Source of the DNA: Verrucomicrobiota bacterium
Lineage (GTDB): Bacteria > Verrucomicrobiota > Verrucomicrobiia > Limisphaerales > UBA9464
DNA length: 64,000 nt
Direction of reading: 5' to 3'
Assembly (NCBI GenBank): GCA_947471985.1
Contig: CANIZL010000006.1
Span: 40,155 to 104,154, forward strand
The first letter of the stretch is position 1. Every line of letters begins with the position of its first letter. Under the pieces are notes generated by a model. It saw only the letters and a list, made by a program, of their open reading frames with translations, was not told the origin of the DNA and did not search any database. Positions 60,808 through 64,000 of the stretch are shown piece by piece. Made by a program: the position numbers and the translations under genes.

Positions 60808-62553
60808 CTATCCGGCCAATGTCGGCTCCGGGGCCACCGCCACCATCAGGCTGCTCTGACAAAGCCGGGTGTAGATGCCCCCGAGCGCCAGCAGATCCTC
60901 GTGCCGCCCGTGTTCGACGATCCGGCCGCGTTCCATCACCAGGATCTGATCGGCATTGCGCACGGTGGAAAGCCGGTGGGCGATGACGAAGCTCGTACGC
61001 TTCGCCATGAGTCGATCGAGGGCTTCCTGAATGAGGCGCTCGGTCTGGGTATCCACGCTGGCGGTGGCTTCGTCGAGAATGAGAATAGGTGGGTCCTTGA
61101 GCAGGGCCCGGGCGATGGAGACGCGTTGTTTCTCCCCGACGCTTAGTTTCACTCCGCGTTCCCCCACCACGGTGTTCAGACCTTCGGGCAGGCGATCCAC
61201 AAACTCCCGGGCGTTGGCCGCGTCCAGCGCCGCAAGCAGTTCCGCGTCGGTCGCATCGGGTTTGCCGAGACACAAATTGTTCCGGATTGAGCCGTTGAAG
61301 AGGAAACTCTCCTGGGTGACCAGGCCTACCGCGGAGCGCAGGGCGCTTTTGGAAAAATCCCGGATCGAGCGGCCGTCGATGAGAATCTCCCCGTCATCAT
61401 ATTCGTAAAATCGGGTGAGCAGGTTCACGAGGGTGGATTTTCCGGCGCCGGTCTGACCGACCAAAGCGATGGTCTGTCCGGGGCGAGCATGAAGGGAAAT
61501 GTGCCGCAGCACGGGCAGATCCTCGGAATAGGCAAAGCCCACGTCTTGAAAGCGGACGTCGCCCGCGACATTCACGCGATCGTCGGGCTCGATTCGCCCG
61601 GGCTCGATCGGAGTGTCGAGCAATTCGAAGACGCGTTCCCCGGCGGCGCGGCCGGCCTGCACGAGCTGGTTGAGCGAATGCAGTTTGCCGAGGGGGTCGT
61701 AGAGGGCGCCCACCAGCCAGAGAAACGCCACCAGATCCCCCACACTCATTTCCCCGCGCAGGACCGCCTGTCCACCAAAGCCCACCACGAGAATGGCCCC
61801 GCAGGCGCCGAAGAAGCTCATCGCCGGATTGTACAGGGCCCAGACCCGCATCACGGTGAGGGTGGCGTGGCGCAACTGATTGCTGACGCCATTGAAGCGT
61901 GCGTGCTCCTCGCGTTCGCGGACGTAGGTCTTGATCTGTCGGATGCCGGCGAGGTTGTCGTGCAGCAACGCGTTCATCGCGGAGGACGCCTGTCGTTGCA
62001 CCCGATACCGACTGGGGGCCGTGAGGGTGTAGGCCATCGCCCCGGCCGCCAGGATGGGGATCGGCAGCAGGGCCAGTCCGGCGAGGCGGGGATTGTAGGA
62101 AAACAACATCGCGGCCACGATGATAATCTGCAGCAGCGCCACCACGCCCTGTTCAATGCCGTCGATCAACACCCGTTCCACGGCGGTCACGTCCTCGAGC
62201 AGGCGGGTCATGATGTCGCCCGTGGCGCGATTATCGAACCACTTGAGCGGGAGTTGCTGGATGTGCGCGTAGAGATCGCTGCGCAGATCAAAGATCACCC
62301 GCTGCTCGAACGTGTTGTTCAGCACGATGCGCAGGGCGTTCATGAGATCCCGCACAAAAAAAGACGCCGCGGCGGCGAGCACCAGCCACGTGAGGCGATC
62401 GCCCCGACCGGTGCGGACGTCGTCGATGACGAGTTGGGTGGCCTTGGGAAAGACCACGACCAGCAACGTTCCCAGGATGGCACACGTGAGGGTCCCGAGG
62501 GCCAGCCAGGGATAGCGGCGCAGGTAGGTGAAGACGCGAAGGACGGTTCTCAT
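60808..62553 (-). CDS. MsbA-like ABC exporter (fused permease-ATPase half-transporter)
   Basis: A 581-residue half-transporter: a six-helix ABC_membrane domain (~15-310) with coupling elements (LKWFDNRATGDIMTRLLEDV), then an ATPase (~340-575) with Walker A GQTGAGKSTLVNLL, signature LSVGEKQRVSIARALL (Val/Glu in place of Gly/Gln of LSGGQ), Walker B ILILDEATASVDTQTE and an H-loop IAHRLSTV. It probably homodimerises to flip lipid A, other lipids or drugs. The ATG at 62553 is chosen; the upstream extension is Pro/Arg-rich and unlikely. It lies 89 bp downstream of the PP2C gene. Confidence 0.93.
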   Translation of the reverse strand: MRTVLRVFTYLRRYPWLALGTLTCAILGTLLVVVFPKATQLVIDDVRTGRGDRLTWLVLAAAASFFVRDLMNALRIVLNNTFEQRVIFDLRSDLYAHIQQLPLKWFDNRATGDIMTRLLEDVTAVERVLIDGIEQGVVALLQIIIVAAMLFSYNPRLAGLALLPIPILAAGAMAYTLTAPSRYRVQRQASSAMNALLHDNLAGIRQIKTYVREREEHARFNGVSNQLRHATLTVMRVWALYNPAMSFFGACGAILVVGFGGQAVLRGEMSVGDLVAFLWLVGALYDPLGKLHSLNQLVQAGRAAGERVFELLDTPIEPGRIEPDDRVNVAGDVRFQDVGFAYSEDLPVLRHISLHARPGQTIALVGQTGAGKSTLVNLLTRFYEYDDGEILIDGRSIRDFSKSALRSAVGLVTQESFLFNGSIRNNLCLGKPDATDAELLAALDAANAREFVDRLPEGLNTVVGERGVKLSVGEKQRVSIARALLKDPPILILDEATASVDTQTERLIQEALDRLMAKRTSFVIAHRLSTVRNADQILVMERGRIVEHGRHEDLLALGGIYTRLCQSSLMVAVAPEPTLAG

Positions 62554-62642
62554 CCGGAGCCACAGACCATGGGGGCCAAGTCCGGAGACGCAACCCGGCG
62601 AGACGGAGCGGAGTGGGCGCGGGCGGAATATTCCGCGAGGGA

Positions 62643-64000
62643 TCAATCGGCAAACCGGAGGCGGATCAGTGAATAATCGTCCTCCATCACCGAATTTCCC
62701 TGCTGGGCGCGGGCCCATTCGAGGCAGAGCCGGGGGTGGAATCCGGGTTCGCGGCACGCGGCGGCGAGAGCGGTCTGAAACTCCGGCAACGTGCCGGTAT
62801 GACCGTCCGGGAAAGGCAGCTCATAAACGCCATCACTCAGGACGTAGAGTTCGCTGCCCGGGGGGATCAGGATCGATTGAGCGCTGAAGCGGGCGGTGGC
62901 GGCGGCCCCAATGGGCGGCCCCGAAGTGCGCAGCGTCCGCGGCTCCGCCCCGGGGGCGAAGAGCAAGGCCGGCGGATGTCCCGCGCTCGCGAAAGTCAGC
63001 TGACCGGTGGTGCGATGGAACAGGCCCAGCCAGAGGGTGAAGTATTGCTGGTTTTGGCCTTCCATCGGGAACATCCGGTTCAGGGCCGTCAGGATGCGGG
63101 CCGGTTCGGCCAGGTTCTCCGTCCAGAGGGGGCCCGAACGCAACACGTTGAGCGCTGACACCGCCAGCAGGGCGGCGCCCACGCCATGCCCGCAGACGTC
63201 CAGCAGGTAAACGGCGAAATGTTCGTCATCGATCCAGTGATAGCCGAATCCATCGCCACCAAGCTGGGTGCAGGGTTGGAAACACCATTCGGTTCGGACG
63301 GCACCGGAAGTCAGCGGCGGGGGCAGCAGGGAGCTGACGTAGGAGCCCGCTTCGGCCAGCTCCGCCGCCAGTTGCTGCTGGCTGGCGACCAGGGCCCGGT
63401 AGGTGGCCTGGTCCTGATCCCGCAGGCGCTTCTTTTCGAGGCAGGCCCCGAGGCGTGCGCGCAGCAGCACGGGGTTGAAGGGCTTGGTGAGGTAATCCTC
63501 CGCGCCGGCTTCAATGCAGCGGGCAATGCCGTTTTCCTGATCCAGACCTGAGATCATCAGCACCGGAATGTGCTGCAATTCCGGATCCGCCTTCATTTTA
63601 CCCAGCACCTGGTAGCCATCCAGACCGGGGAGAATCAGATCAAGCAGGACCAGATCGAAGGCCGCCTGGCGCAGCCGTTCCAGCGCCTCCGGACCGCTGC
63701 TCGCGCACTGCACCTCGTAACCATGGCGCGAGAGGCGCCGGCTCAAAAGTTCGCGATTGTCGGCGTCGTCGTCCACCACCAGCACTTTCCCCTGTCCGGT
63801 GAGGGCGGCTCCGGGTGGATGGCGGGGTGGGGGCGGGCGGAACATCACTGCCGCCGGGGTCCGTATCGGCTCCGGTGGCGCCTCCGTGGCGACGGGCAGC
63901 AGGTTGGCTTCCATCAGCACCAGCCACGCGTGGGCGGCGGAATGAATCCGCTGCAGGTCCTGGAGATTCTGCCGCCGATCCAACTCCACGCATTGCTCCT
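62643..64000 (-). CDS. Receiver-PP2C (SpoIIE/RsbU-type) phosphatase, 5' end beyond window
   Basis: At least 448 residues; the frame continues to the window edge, so the true start may lie outside (a GTG occurs at 63989). A short helical N-terminus (~1-30) is followed by a Pro-rich linker, a receiver domain (~68-185; KVLVVDDDADNRELL, phospho-acceptor Asp117 in LLDLILPG, YLTKPFNP) and a coiled-coil linker, then a PP2C/SpoIIE domain (~215-446) with a GGDGFGYHWIDDEHFAVYL-like metal-binding block, VCGHGVGAALLAVS, TFASAGHPPALLF and ending MEDDYSLIRLRF. It probably controls an anti-sigma/anti-anti-sigma switch in response to a histidine kinase. No partner genes are visible. Confidence 0.9.
   Translation of the reverse strand, partial: EQCVELDRRQNLQDLQRIHSAAHAWLVLMEANLLPVATEAPPEPIRTPAAVMFRPPPPRHPPGAALTGQGKVLVVDDDADNRELLSRRLSRHGYEVQCASSGPEALERLRQAAFDLVLLDLILPGLDGYQVLGKMKADPELQHIPVLMISGLDQENGIARCIEAGAEDYLTKPFNPVLLRARLGACLEKKRLRDQDQATYRALVASQQQLAAELAEAGSYVSSLLPPPLTSGAVRTEWCFQPCTQLGGDGFGYHWIDDEHFAVYLLDVCGHGVGAALLAVSALNVLRSGPLWTENLAEPARILTALNRMFPMEGQNQQYFTLWLGLFHRTTGQLTFASAGHPPALLFAPGAEPRTLRTSGPPIGAAATARFSAQSILIPPGSELYVLSDGVYELPFPDGHTGTLPEFQTALAAACREPGFHPRLCLEWARAQQGNSVMEDDYSLIRLRFAD

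Overview
The window is GC-rich, densely coding bacterial DNA. Its protein families point to the Verrucomicrobiota, probably a Pedosphaera/Limisphaera-type (subdivision 3) member. Evidence for this: two DUF1549/DUF1553 + DUF1501 gene pairs typical of the Planctomycetes-Verrucomicrobia-Chlamydiae group; very large secreted proteins built from Calx-beta, CARDB and LamG modules; a CotH/lamin-tail protein; and a verrucomicrobial C-terminal 'FYR' module on four secreted proteins. The assignment is inferred from gene content, since no rRNA or tRNA gene was recognised. There is no sign of a phage, IS element, CRISPR array or origin.

Layout. 1-15.8 kb (+): the 3' part of a giant surface protein, then a Planctomycete-type cytochrome-like/DUF1501 pair. 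15.8-21.0 kb (+): an ABC exporter pair followed by a minimal MlaE-MlaF-MlaD (MCE) lipid transport operon. 21.1-23.2 kb (+): a YdcF-like protein and an EboD-like sugar-phosphate cyclase. 23.2-24.8 kb (-): overlapping genes for a substrate-binding lipoprotein, a DUF2007-like protein and SlyX. 25.1-31.7 kb (+): an ABC-2-like membrane protein, a CotH protein and a triple-repeat secreted protein. 31.8-34.7 kb: glucose-6-phosphate isomerase (+), then rhodanese and thioredoxin reductase (-). 34.7-35.3 kb: a gene-free stretch with REP-like copies and an inverted-repeat pair. 35.3-40.4 kb (-): a five-gene exosortase/exopolysaccharide operon, with a divergent GT4 glycosyltransferase (+). 42.3-46.5 kb (+): a Calx-beta surface protein and a sialidase-family protein. 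46.5-51.1 kb (-): Xaa-Pro aminopeptidase, LytS-type kinase and M13 peptidase. 51.2-53.4 kb: exonuclease III and MiaB, with overlapping 3' ends. 53.4-58.5 kb (-): the second DUF1501 + DUF1549/1553 pair. 58.5-64 kb (-): a tandem Lrp/siroheme-decarboxylase-like protein, a small membrane protein, GatC, an MsbA-like exporter and a receiver-PP2C phosphatase cut by the window edge.

Themes. Much of the window serves the cell envelope and exterior: giant adhesin-like proteins, polysaccharide synthesis with exosortase, MCE lipid transport, and export ABC systems. The strongest candidates for something undescribed are the shared C-terminal FYR module as a possible sorting domain, the exosortase whose catalytic His position holds Ser, interchangeable binding modules inside the two DUF1549/DUF1553 proteins, and the repeat-rich 34.8-35.3 kb gap. 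Housekeeping genes (pgi, trxB, xth, miaB, gatC, pepP) are interspersed.
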